A stretch of DNA of 64,000 bases, taken from NCBI GenBank assembly GCA_049299095.1, contig JBAQWV010000125.1, forward strand, positions 1 to 64,000, in the 5' to 3' direction. This DNA is from JAAEKA01 sp049299095 (lineage in GTDB: Bacteria > Chloroflexota > Anaerolineae > JAAEKA01). Shown piece by piece: positions 1 through 7,272 of this stretch. The translations under genes were made by a program, and so were the position numbers. Every line of letters begins with the position of its first letter. Position 1 is the stretch's first letter. The notes beneath the pieces are model-generated. The model searched no databases, had not been told where the DNA came from, and saw nothing but the letters and a program-made list of their open reading frames with translations.

Positions 1-1
1 T

Positions 2-334
2 GATCTCGCCGTGGAGCATGAGATCGTCACCAAGCGCGGCGCATTCTTCAGCTATGGCGACACCCGCCTCGGACAGGGCCGCGAAAACGCCAAGGCTTTC
101 CTCCAGGAAAACGAGGCGATCTTTAACGAAATCGCCAGCCAAATCCGCGAGCGGGCAGGATTGAACGATAAGGGCGCAGCCGAAGAGAGCAGCAAGGTGG
201 TACCGACGGCCAAGGCGACCGGTAAGGCGGCTGCAGGCAAAACGCCCAAGATCGTTGTGGTGCCAGAAGAAGAGATCGAAGAGGACTTGATGGAAGAAGA
301 CGAGGAAGAGTTCGTCGTCGAGCTGGCGGCTTGA
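2..334 (+). CDS. recA: RecA recombinase, C-terminal part (5' end outside window)
   Basis: This is the last part of RecA, the ATP-dependent strand-exchange protein of homologous recombination and the SOS response. The frame is open from base 2 and carries the RecA block EKxGAxxSYGDxRLGQGREN in the form RGAFFSYGDTRLGQGREN, followed by the usual AKxFL helix. The tail after about residue 60 is long and strongly acidic (EEEIEEDLMEEDEEEF), as in other RecA proteins, where the acidic C terminus tempers DNA binding. The GTG at 11 is an internal Val codon, not a start. The gene ends at 334 and a strong terminator follows. The identification is firm; the ATPase core lies outside the window. Confidence 0.93.
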   Translation, partial: DLAVEHEIVTKRGAFFSYGDTRLGQGRENAKAFLQENEAIFNEIASQIRERAGLNDKGAAEESSKVVPTAKATGKAAAGKTPKIVVVPEEEIEEDLMEEDEEEFVVELAA

Positions 335-374
335 TCTTCTGGATATCTCAATCAGAAAAATTTATCGCTTTCTC

Positions 375-405
375 CAACGCCCCGCCATGTGCGGGGCGTT
401 GTTTT
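375..405 (+). terminator. Rho-independent terminator of recA
   Basis: An 11-bp perfect stem, CAACGCCCCGC (375-385) with GCGGGGCGTTG (391-401), has a 5-nt loop and is followed by TTTTG. The T tract doubles as the start of the -35 box of the next promoter. Confidence 0.85.
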
Positions 406-432
406 GACAGCCCCTTGGGCGGGTGCTACAAT
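404..432 (+). promoter_or_regulatory. Near-consensus promoter, leaderless start of the 439 gene
   Basis: TTGACA (404-409), a 17-nt spacer and TACAAT (427-432), with an extended -10 TG at 424-425. The ATG of the following gene starts 7 bases after the last -10 base (6 nt between), so transcription should start at or next to the A of the start codon. There is no room for a Shine-Dalgarno sequence. Confidence 0.8.
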
Positions 433-438
433 CGCCGC

Positions 439-1794
439 ATGGTTATGCTGCCTCGCCGCGCGCTGCGCAGTTTGTCGCTTATAATCCCGCTTGGCTTCCT
501 ACTCGTGGTTCTGACGGGGTGTGCCTCTATGGCTTTGCCCACTGCGGATCCGGCGGCATTGTCCGCGCTGCCCACCGACACGCCGCCATTGCCTACCCCG
601 CGCAGTAGCGTGCTGGCTCCACGTGCGACAGAAACGGCCACGCCAACCGCGACGACCACCCCCACTGCCACCAGAACCCCTACTGCCACGGCAACAGGAA
701 CCGCGACACCCTCACCGACACCAACGGCCACACCTGGCCCGCTGGCGCGTTCGTTCGGTGCTTTTGATGAGTTGATGGCGCGGTTGGATCGGGAAGGGTA
801 TACGCTGCGTGAGCAACAAGTCACGGGCGAAGAGAATGATCGCGTCGTGGCCGCCATTTTTATGCCGTCGGCGGATGACGGCTCCGCGCCGGGGGTGAAG
901 CTGCCGCGTCTGGCAATTTATCATCTGCGCAGTGGCGAACCAGCACAGCTATTGTTCGAGGATGAAGGTAGTGACGAGGATATCCAGTTTGCCGGCTACG
1001 GCACGAGTTGGGACACGCCGCTCGGCTGGAGCGATTTAACTGGCGACGCCACGCTGGAGTTGCCGATCTGGGCCTCCAACGGCGGTTCTTGCTTTGCTTG
1101 TACACGCATTTATGTGCTGCAATTGACGCCCGCGGCTGGAGCCAGCCGCGCCACGCCACGCTGGCGCATCCGCGAGCTGACCGGCGCAGTGCCATATAGT
1201 AACCTCATCCGCAACCCAATGATCCCGAAGTTTCTCTCCGACAACGACGGTGACGGGGTGGCCGAAGTGGAGGTACTGGACGCGCATTTTGAGTACGCGT
1301 TTGGGCTGGACCTTGTTTACTCGCCACGCGTGTATCACTACTGGGCATGGAACGGGCGACGCTATCAGGATATTTCAGCCACCAGCCCGGCCTTCTTCGA
1401 ACCACAAATTGAGCGGGGACGCGTGGCTGTGCAAGCCAGCTATAATCAACCATTGGCAACACCGGATACGCTGGGCAAGGCGCTGGTGCTGCTGCTGGCG
1501 TATGATGCCAATGGCCGGCGCGAGGAGGGTTGGCCTGTATTTCTGAACTTGACTGACCTAACCCACTGGAACGGCGAGTCTTGGGCTGGCTTGCTCCAGC
1601 AGCTTGCATTGATCCGTGAATATCTGCGCGGCCAATACGAGCGCGGCGAACCATTCACGCCCTGGCCTCCGTTGTCGCCGCCCGATCTTGCAATCGTCAC
1701 GACTCCATCTCCTGCACCGCCTGTGGAGGCTTCAACGCTTGTCACAGGATCAGTCGCGCCCGAAACATCCCCTGTGCCGACTGCTGCCCCCTGA
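439..1794 (+). CDS. Secreted lipoprotein with Thr/Pro linker, unknown function
   Basis: A 451-aa predicted lipoprotein. From the ATG at 439 the N terminus has basic residues (RRALR), a hydrophobic segment and a lipobox ending LTGC near residue 28, so it should be lipid-anchored outside the membrane. Residues about 50-95 are a Thr/Pro/Ala-rich linker (TATPTATTTPTATRTPT type). The globular part contains an acidic calcium-loop-like stretch (DNDGDGVAEVEV) around residue 270 and a Cys pair in GGSCFACT; the C-terminal tail is again Pro/Thr-rich. The open frame extends upstream to 331, but that stretch overlaps the recA terminator and the promoter, and the lipoprotein signal starts at 439. No family is recognised; a surface or periplasm-like binding role is only a guess. 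Confidence 0.8.
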   Translation: MVMLPRRALRSLSLIIPLGFLLVVLTGCASMALPTADPAALSALPTDTPPLPTPRSSVLAPRATETATPTATTTPTATRTPTATATGTATPSPTPTATPGPLARSFGAFDELMARLDREGYTLREQQVTGEENDRVVAAIFMPSADDGSAPGVKLPRLAIYHLRSGEPAQLLFEDEGSDEDIQFAGYGTSWDTPLGWSDLTGDATLELPIWASNGGSCFACTRIYVLQLTPAAGASRATPRWRIRELTGAVPYSNLIRNPMIPKFLSDNDGDGVAEVEVLDAHFEYAFGLDLVYSPRVYHYWAWNGRRYQDISATSPAFFEPQIERGRVAVQASYNQPLATPDTLGKALVLLLAYDANGRREEGWPVFLNLTDLTHWNGESWAGLLQQLALIREYLRGQYERGEPFTPWPPLSPPDLAIVTTPSPAPPVEASTLVTGSVAPETSPVPTAAP

Positions 1795-2088
1795 TCTTTT
1801 CTCTCCGTTTCCTTTCCAGCCACCTCTATTTTTCAGCGGCCTTGCTTAGCAAACGATTGCTAATCGTCATTTAAACGTCAGGTCTTCGTAGGTTGACAAA
1901 CAACAAGTCTTGTACTATTGTGATATTTAGTATTAATTATTTGTCGCTCCGCTAAATCGTCGCCATTTCCTCGTCATTAATACTCTAATTTCGTGATCTT
2001 CTACACACAATTGGTATGTAAAACATCCATCATGTGTGTTTAACACCACGTCCTCTCAAAATCCAGAGTTCACCCAGGAGACCTCCCC
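1795..2088. other. AT-rich intergenic region with possible promoter
   Basis: This stretch is visibly AT-richer than the rest of the window, especially 1855-2045. It has a 7-bp hairpin TTAGCAA/TTGCTAA (1846-1863) without a clear T tract, so it is at best a weak terminator for the upstream lipoprotein. No ORF or RNA gene is seen. Confidence 0.5.
1893..1921 (+). promoter_or_regulatory. Possible promoter of the beta-helix gene
   Basis: A perfect TTGACA (1893-1898) is followed after 17 nt by TATTGT (1916-1921), which matches the -10 consensus at 4 of 6 positions. The resulting leader would be about 160 nt long and AT-rich. Confidence 0.4.
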
Positions 2089-4548
2089 ATGTCCACCTTG
2101 TTGATGCGTCCCATCGCTGTAGTCGCCAGCCTGCTTGCCTCTCTGATTTTATGTTTTTTTAATGTTCTTCCAGCTTTCGGGCAGGAAGAAACTTTTGAAA
2201 TCTGCCCCAGTGGATGTCGTTATACCAATATCCAACAAGCAATCAGTACTGCCAGTACCCCTGCCGTCCTGCGGCTTGGGCCTGGCACCTACCACGAAAC
2301 CATTGCCGTACGCGCGGGGGTCAGCCTGGTAGGCGCGGGCACTGCCAATACAATAATTAGCGGTAATGGCAGCCAAGCTGTTGTCACGTTCACAGGCAAC
2401 ACGATTGGTCGCAGCACTTTGCTTGAAGGGATTACCATCTCAGGGGGTGGCGGGCAGAGCGGTGGTGGCATCTCCATTCGCAACGGTGCTGCGCCGACGC
2501 TACGCAATCTTGTGGTGACGAACAATCGCGCTACTGGCTTGGGTGGGGGCATTGCTGTTACTGGCGCTTCCAACCCACTGCTGGAGAACGTGATCTTGAG
2601 CAACAACACAGCATCAGACGGAGCCGCTCTGGCAGTGACAGCACAAAGCAAAGCCGATGTACGCAACTGCCTGGTTGAAAACAACACCACAAGTAGTACA
2701 ACCGCGGCAGGAGCTATTTGTGTGTTGGCAACCTCAGAACTGACGCTGTTCAATTCCACGGTTCGCAACACCGAAGGGCAGCTTGGGTCTGGGCTAACTG
2801 TAGGCGACTCAACGGCTACGATTGCCGAGAGTCTGTTTGAAAACAATCAATCCGAAGGTATTGGCGGCGGTATCAACGCTTGGTCAGCTACTCTTATCCT
2901 AGATGGGGTACGCTTTGTCAATAATCAGGCACTTTATGGTGGCGGCCTGACGTTGGGTCGGACCACTGCAACAATCAAAAACTGCCTATTTCAGAGCAAC
3001 ACAGCTTATCAGGCTGGCGGTGGTCTGGAGCTCCACGATAACGCGCAAGCGCAGGTGGAAAATTCACGTTTCATCAGTAATCGAGCCAATGGGATGTGCG
3101 GTGGTGGGATCTTCTCGAATGCCTCACCGATTACGATCAACAGCAGCTTGATTGATGGCAACCAGGCGCCAGCCGGGGCGGGCATCCATTTGATGTCCAG
3201 TCCCAATGCAATCGTTGCTGATAGTTCTATCATCAATAACCAAGCCAGCATGGACAGTGCGGGCTTGGCAGCTTCTGGCGGCAACCTACGCGTCGAAAGA
3301 AGTACCTTTGCCCACAATACAGCCCAACGTTTTGGCGGGGCAATTGTCGTACAAGAGAATGGTGTGGTTGACATTAGCGGCAACAACATTCACCATAACG
3401 TTTCAGGCAGCGATGGCGCGGGCATCACGCTCCAGATGAATGTCACGGGTTCGCTTACCCACAATACCATCAGCTTTAACCAAGCCAACAGCGGTGTGGC
3501 AGGCGGCGCAAAGATTTTTTCCAACACCTCGCTTCTGATCAGTGACAATGTATTTGAAGGCAATGTTGCTAATGATGGTGCAGCCATTCAGATCGAAGAG
3601 CATTCCCATCCTACAGTCACGAAGAACACCTTCCGCAACAACGTTGCGCGCCATTACGGTGGCGCGGTGGTGGTGAATATCTATTCCAACCCAACGATTG
3701 CCGAAAACAGCTTTGACCGTAACAGCGCGGGCCTTAGTGGTGGGGCGCTCATGACGAACAATTTCACCAGGGCCAGCATCGTTCACAACACCTTTACCAA
3801 TAACGCGGCTCCGGTAGGCGCGGCCATTCTAGGCTTGATAGATAGCAGTCAAATTTATGGTAACTATATTGCCAAAAACACAGCCGCAGCAAGTGGTGCC
3901 GGCATCTATCTGGACAACAGCACGACCCAGATTACCGGCAACCAAATCACTGAGAATCAGGCCGGGCAATTTGGTGGCGGCGTCCTCAGTGTCAATTCTG
4001 GCAACCGCATCGCAAATAATCTTATCGTGCGTAATCGGGCTGGGACTGGCGGGGCAGGTATCACCATCAAGGGCGCTTCCCCTTCTGTGCAAAACAACAC
4101 CATCGCTGAAAACGGCCAGAACCAGAATACCGACGGCATCTTCCTGCTCGATGGCGCAGCCCCCACCCTGAAATACAACATCATTGTCAACAACGACTAC
4201 GGCCTGCGCAGCAGCAGCGGCCAACCAGCTTCATCCGTTCAAAATTTACTTTTCAATAACCGTCTCGGCAACTATTCAAACGTGACGCCTGGCAGTTCTG
4301 ACCTACAAGCCAATCCGCAATTCGTATCCGGCCCCCTGAGTGCTTATTATCTGGCTCATACCGCCACCGGCCAGACAACCAACAGTCCGGCGGTAGATGC
4401 TGCAAGCGAAACAGCCCAGACGCTTGGCTTGCATGTGGTCAGTACGCGCACAGACGGCATTATCGATTCAGGACGGGCCGATCTGGGGTATCACTACCCT
4501 GCATATCGTGTTCGCACATATTTGCCTTATGTCAATCTATCTCACTAA
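2089..4548 (+). CDS. Secreted right-handed parallel beta-helix protein
   Basis: An 819-aa exported protein. Residues 1-31 are a signal peptide ending in AFGQ. The mature part starts with a Cys-flanked segment (ICPSGCRYTNIQQAI) followed by LGPGTYHETI, the typical entry into pectate-lyase-like or DUF1565 beta-helix domains. Residues about 80-740 are built from repeated turns rich in Asn and Gly (NNxAxxxGGGI), one per coil. Such folds occur in polysaccharide lyases, adhesins and surface proteins; no catalytic residues can be assigned. The last residues, VRTYLPYVNLSH, resemble the YLPLV-type tails I recall from secreted Chloroflexota proteins. The start is supported by AGGAGA 8 nt upstream. The gene stands alone between recA's neighbour and convergent prfB. 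Confidence 0.85.
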   Translation: MSTLLMRPIAVVASLLASLILCFFNVLPAFGQEETFEICPSGCRYTNIQQAISTASTPAVLRLGPGTYHETIAVRAGVSLVGAGTANTIISGNGSQAVVTFTGNTIGRSTLLEGITISGGGGQSGGGISIRNGAAPTLRNLVVTNNRATGLGGGIAVTGASNPLLENVILSNNTASDGAALAVTAQSKADVRNCLVENNTTSSTTAAGAICVLATSELTLFNSTVRNTEGQLGSGLTVGDSTATIAESLFENNQSEGIGGGINAWSATLILDGVRFVNNQALYGGGLTLGRTTATIKNCLFQSNTAYQAGGGLELHDNAQAQVENSRFISNRANGMCGGGIFSNASPITINSSLIDGNQAPAGAGIHLMSSPNAIVADSSIINNQASMDSAGLAASGGNLRVERSTFAHNTAQRFGGAIVVQENGVVDISGNNIHHNVSGSDGAGITLQMNVTGSLTHNTISFNQANSGVAGGAKIFSNTSLLISDNVFEGNVANDGAAIQIEEHSHPTVTKNTFRNNVARHYGGAVVVNIYSNPTIAENSFDRNSAGLSGGALMTNNFTRASIVHNTFTNNAAPVGAAILGLIDSSQIYGNYIAKNTAAASGAGIYLDNSTTQITGNQITENQAGQFGGGVLSVNSGNRIANNLIVRNRAGTGGAGITIKGASPSVQNNTIAENGQNQNTDGIFLLDGAAPTLKYNIIVNNDYGLRSSSGQPASSVQNLLFNNRLGNYSNVTPGSSDLQANPQFVSGPLSAYYLAHTATGQTTNSPAVDAASETAQTLGLHVVSTRTDGIIDSGRADLGYHYPAYRVRTYLPYVNLSH

Positions 4549-4575
4549 AACGCCTCAACCCTCATAGCAAGAATC

Positions 4576-4610
4576 AAAAAGCCCCTGATGGGTCGCACCA
4601 TCAGGGGCTT
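4576..4610 (-). terminator. Terminator of prfB (shared with convergent beta-helix gene)
   Basis: A 13-bp stem, AAGCCCCTGATGG (4579-4591) with its complement at 4598-4610, has a 6-nt loop. On the minus strand it runs directly into TTTTT (complement of 4576-4580). On the plus strand the tail is only TGCGTTTCG, so it should work best for prfB. Confidence 0.85.
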
Positions 4611-4624
4611 GCGTTTCGTTCGGG

Positions 4625-5738
4625 TTAATTTTCGGACACGTCTTCGCCGATGCGCTCCTTGAGCCACGCCTCCATGAAGCCATCCAGATTACCATCCAAC
4701 ACACTTTGCGGATTGCCCACCTCGTACTCGGTGCGCAGGTCCTTCACCATCTGATACGGCTGCAACACATACGAACGAATCTGGTTCCCCCAGCCCATCT
4801 CGACGTGCTTGCCTTTCAGCCGTGCCATCTGCTCTTCGCGCTTTTGTAGCTCCATGTCATATAACTTGCCGCGCAGCACGCGCATCGCTGACAGGCGATT
4901 CTGCATCTGGCTGCGCTCATTTTGACAGATCACCACCAGGCCCGTGGGGATGTGGGTCAGGCGCACCGCGGTCGAGTTCTTCTGCATGTGCTGACCGCCC
5001 GCGCTGCCAGCGCGGAACACGTCCATCTGCACATCGTCGGGCTTGATGTCCAGGTCAATATCGTTGTCCAGCAGCGGCAGCACCTCCACCAGCGCAAACG
5101 AAGTGTGGCGTCGGGCTGAAGAATCAAAGGGACTGATACGCACCAACCGATGCACACCGCGCTCCGATCCCAGATAGCCGTAAGCCCATTCACCCTCGAT
5201 TTCGATGGTGGCGCTCTTGATGCCTGCTTCTTCGCCGTCCAGCCGCTCTGTCAGCTCCACCTTGAAGCCACGCTGCTCGGCCCAGCGCAGGTACATGCGC
5301 AGCAACATCTCCGCCCAATCCTGGGCTTCAGTGCCGCCCGCGCCCGCGTGAATCGACAAAATCGCGCCACTTTGATCGTGCTGGCCGCTCAAAGCCAATC
5401 GAAATTCGAGACGCCCGATCTCGTCACCAATCTGCGCGACATCTTCAGCCAGGGCCGTCAGCGTGTCCGTATCCTCTTCCGCTTCCGCCAGCTCCAGCAG
5501 CTCCAACCCGTCCTGGACGCGCTGCGTCAGTCCGTTCCACACCGCCACCTGCCCCTGCAGGTCAGTCAACTGACGCATCATCGTCTGCGCAGTGGTGGGA
5601 TCGTTCCAAATGCTGGCATCGGCTACCTGCGTTTCCAATTGCTCGATCTGCACCTGCATGCTGGCAACGTCAAAGTCGCCTCCTGAGCGTGTCCACACGC
5701 TCCCCAAGCTCCGTGAGCCGGTTCCGAATATCGTCCAT
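4625..5738 (-). CDS. prfB: Peptide chain release factor 2, with programmed +1 frameshift
   Basis: RF2 recognises UGA and UAA stop codons and triggers peptide release on the ribosome. The gene starts at ATG 5738 and reads 22 codons (MDDIRNRLTELG...), meets an in-frame TGA at 5672-5670, and continues in the +1 frame from GAC at 5671. The full product is 370 aa, a normal RF2 length. The main part has the GGQ hydrolysis loop (AGSAGGQHMQKNSTAVR) and the RF2 recognition region (SPFDSSARRHTSF). The slippage site is exactly of the classical kind (see the separate entry). The gene lies 97 nt downstream of ftsY on the same strand and may be co-transcribed with it. Without the frameshift a GTG/ATG start near 5707 would give an N terminus unlike RF2. 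Confidence 0.95.
5669..5684 (-). promoter_or_regulatory. prfB programmed +1 frameshift site
   Basis: Read on the minus strand: AGGAGG (5684-5679), three bases CGA, then CTT TGA C (5675-5669). This is the same geometry as the Escherichia coli site (AGGGGG, 3 nt, CTTTGAC). The internal Shine-Dalgarno-like element and slow decoding of TGA promote a slip so that CTT is followed by GAC. Low RF2 thus increases synthesis of RF2. Confidence 0.95.
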
Positions 5739-5778
5739 GAGAGTGTCCTGTATTACGACTTAATGTCGGTTTGTGTCA

Positions 5779-5811
5779 CTTGCCACCAGAAAGATCATCT
5801 TTGGTGGCAAG
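5779..5811 (-). other. Intercistronic hairpin between ftsY and prfB
   Basis: CTTGCCACC (5779-5787) pairs with GGTGGCAAG (5803-5811), and AAAGA (5790-5794) with TCTTT (5798-5802), giving 14 bp with a 2-nt bulge. No T tract follows on the minus strand, so it is not a standard terminator. A processing or stability element is possible. Confidence 0.5.
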
Positions 5812-5835
5812 GAAAGTATTGCTCTGAGTTGCGGG

Positions 5836-6783
5836 TTATTTGAACAGCGAGTCGACGAACACGCGTGCATCAAACGGGGCCAGGTCTTCCATGGTTTCAC
5901 CCGTGCCAATAAAACGCACTGGCAGCCCCAGTTCTTGCGCAATGGCAAACACCATGCCGCCCTTTGCCGTACCGTCCAGCTTGGTCAGGATAACACCGCT
6001 GATCGCCACCGCTTCCTTAAAATGCCGCGCCTGGCTCAGCGCGTTCTGGCCGGTGGTGGCATCCAGCACCAAAAAGGTCTCGTGCGGGGCCTTATGCACT
6101 TGCCGCGCCGCCACGTTGCGCACCTTTTCCAGCTCTTTCATCAAGTTGAATTTGGTATGCAGACGGCCCGCGGTGTCAATAATCAACAAATCGGCATTAC
6201 GGCTTTCCTGCGACGCACGGATCGCATCGTACACCACCGCGCCAGGATCCGCACCCTGGCCCTGGCTGATCACATCCACGCCCGCACGCTCGCCCCAGAT
6301 TTCCAGTTGATGCACCGCGGCGGCACGGAAGGTATCTGCGGCCGCGAGCACCACCTTGCGGCCATCCCGCTTGTACAGTCGGGCCAGCTTGGCGATGCTC
6401 GTAGTCTTGCCAGAGCCATTCACGCCCACGATCAGCACCACCGTCAGCAAGCGCGGCTCGTCAATTTCCATCGGTTGCGACCCACCCAGCATGGTGAGCA
6501 TCTCTTGCTTCAGCACCTCTTGCGCCTGCTGGGGCCGCTTGATACCCTCGCGCGCCACGCGCTCGCGCACCCGCTTGACCAGGGTTTCAGTGGTTTCGAT
6601 GCCTACATCGCCCATGATCAGCGTTTCTTCCAACTCTTCCCACGTCTCTTCCGTTATTTCGTTGGCCTGAAACAGCGTACCCAGACGGCCCATGAAGCCG
6701 CCGCGCGTCTTCTCCAGGCTCTCGTGGATGCGCTGCTCATCCGCGCGCGTTTCTTCCTGCGAACGACGAAACAGTTTTAACAT
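5836..6783 (-). CDS. ftsY: Signal recognition particle receptor FtsY
   Basis: A 315-aa SRP-receptor GTPase that docks SRP-ribosome complexes at the membrane for co-translational insertion. It has the NG domain in order: helical N domain, GVNGSGKTTSIAKLA P loop (about residues 117-131), DTFRAAAVHQL, DTAGRLHTKFNLM, and TKLDGTAKGG. The short N-terminal region (RRSQEETRADEQRIHES) lacks the long acidic A domain of E. coli FtsY, as in many non-proteobacteria. The start at 6783 is chosen because GGAGGAAA lies just upstream; the frame extends to 6849 but that part overlaps leader structures. Strong promoter at 6876-6904 and an attenuator-like hairpin at 6826-6851. Confidence 0.94.
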   Translation of the reverse strand: MLKLFRRSQEETRADEQRIHESLEKTRGGFMGRLGTLFQANEITEETWEELEETLIMGDVGIETTETLVKRVRERVAREGIKRPQQAQEVLKQEMLTMLGGSQPMEIDEPRLLTVVLIVGVNGSGKTTSIAKLARLYKRDGRKVVLAAADTFRAAAVHQLEIWGERAGVDVISQGQGADPGAVVYDAIRASQESRNADLLIIDTAGRLHTKFNLMKELEKVRNVAARQVHKAPHETFLVLDATTGQNALSQARHFKEAVAISGVILTKLDGTAKGGMVFAIAQELGLPVRFIGTGETMEDLAPFDARVFVDSLFK

Positions 6784-6825
6784 AAATATTTCCTCCAGCC
6801 ATGATCTCGTCAGGGCCAGACATAC

Positions 6826-6851
6826 AAAAACGTGCGCCTGAATGCGCACGT
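6826..6851 (-). terminator. Terminator-like hairpin in the ftsY leader (possible attenuator)
   Basis: ACGTGCGC (complement of 6851-6844), a 6-nt loop and GCGCACGT (complement of 6837-6830) run into TTTT on the minus strand. It lies between the promoter (start near 6870) and the ftsY start codon at 6783, so it would end transcription before the gene unless bypassed. Confidence 0.55.
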
Positions 6852-6875
6852 CACGAACAAAGATAAGATAGCGTC

Positions 6876-6904
6876 ATTATAGTGCAAAGGGCACATTTTG
6901 TTAA
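6876..6904 (-). promoter_or_regulatory. ftsY promoter
   Basis: On the minus strand TTAACA (6904-6899), 17 nt, TATAAT (6881-6876). That is 5 of 6 and 6 of 6 matches to consensus with ideal spacing. Confidence 0.8.
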
Positions 6905-7148
6905 ATTCACGCATGCAAAATTCGGTTGATTTTGCGCGCGGAGTTTACATCCCTAAATGCAAACAACAGGGCGTTTTCACATCGCGCCACCTACCAATAG
7001 CTCCGGCACCCGAATGAAACATCCTCAGACGCTCGCCAGAACCCCCGGCCAGAGCTTCCTCACCCACATCATCGAATCAAATTCGGCGGCACACGTTTCC
7101 ACCGCATTCCATAGCCAACTGCCGAGTTCGCTGCTTTCCCCCAACGTA
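6905..7148. other. Intergenic, nothing recognised
   Basis: Between the divergent ftsY and rnc promoters. No convincing ORF, RNA gene, repeat or operator was seen. Confidence 0.5.
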
Positions 7149-7157
7149 TGCTATAAT
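7149..7157 (+). promoter_or_regulatory. Extended -10 promoter of the rnc cluster
   Basis: TGCTATAAT (7149-7157) is a perfect extended -10. No good -35 lies at 17 nt, which is usual for this promoter type. Transcription would begin near 7164. Confidence 0.7.
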
Positions 7158-7194
7158 TATTCGTTGTCACTTCAACCGACCATTCTCTCCTGGT

Positions 7195-7270
7195 AAACTT
7201 CCCTATGCGCAAATCGGCCTGACCGCTGACCTGCCCAAAGGGAAGTTGATCAGCCTGTAGAGGCTATCAA
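7195..7270 (+). promoter_or_regulatory. Structured rnc mRNA leader
   Basis: Two stems cover the leader. AACTTCCCT (7196-7204) pairs with AGGGAAGTT (7239-7247). Then TTGAT-AGCCT (7246-7256, one bulged C) pairs with AGGCT-ATCAA (7261-7270) around a GTAG loop. The second stem contains the only Shine-Dalgarno candidate (AGAGG) and ends 2 nt before the start codon at 7273. The two stems share bases 7246-7247 and so compete or stack. Confidence 0.6.
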
Positions 7271-7272
7271 CA

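Noticed and set aside
331..438. Upstream extension of the lipoprotein gene to 331
   Set aside because: The stretch covers the recA terminator and the promoter, and the lipoprotein signal begins at 439.
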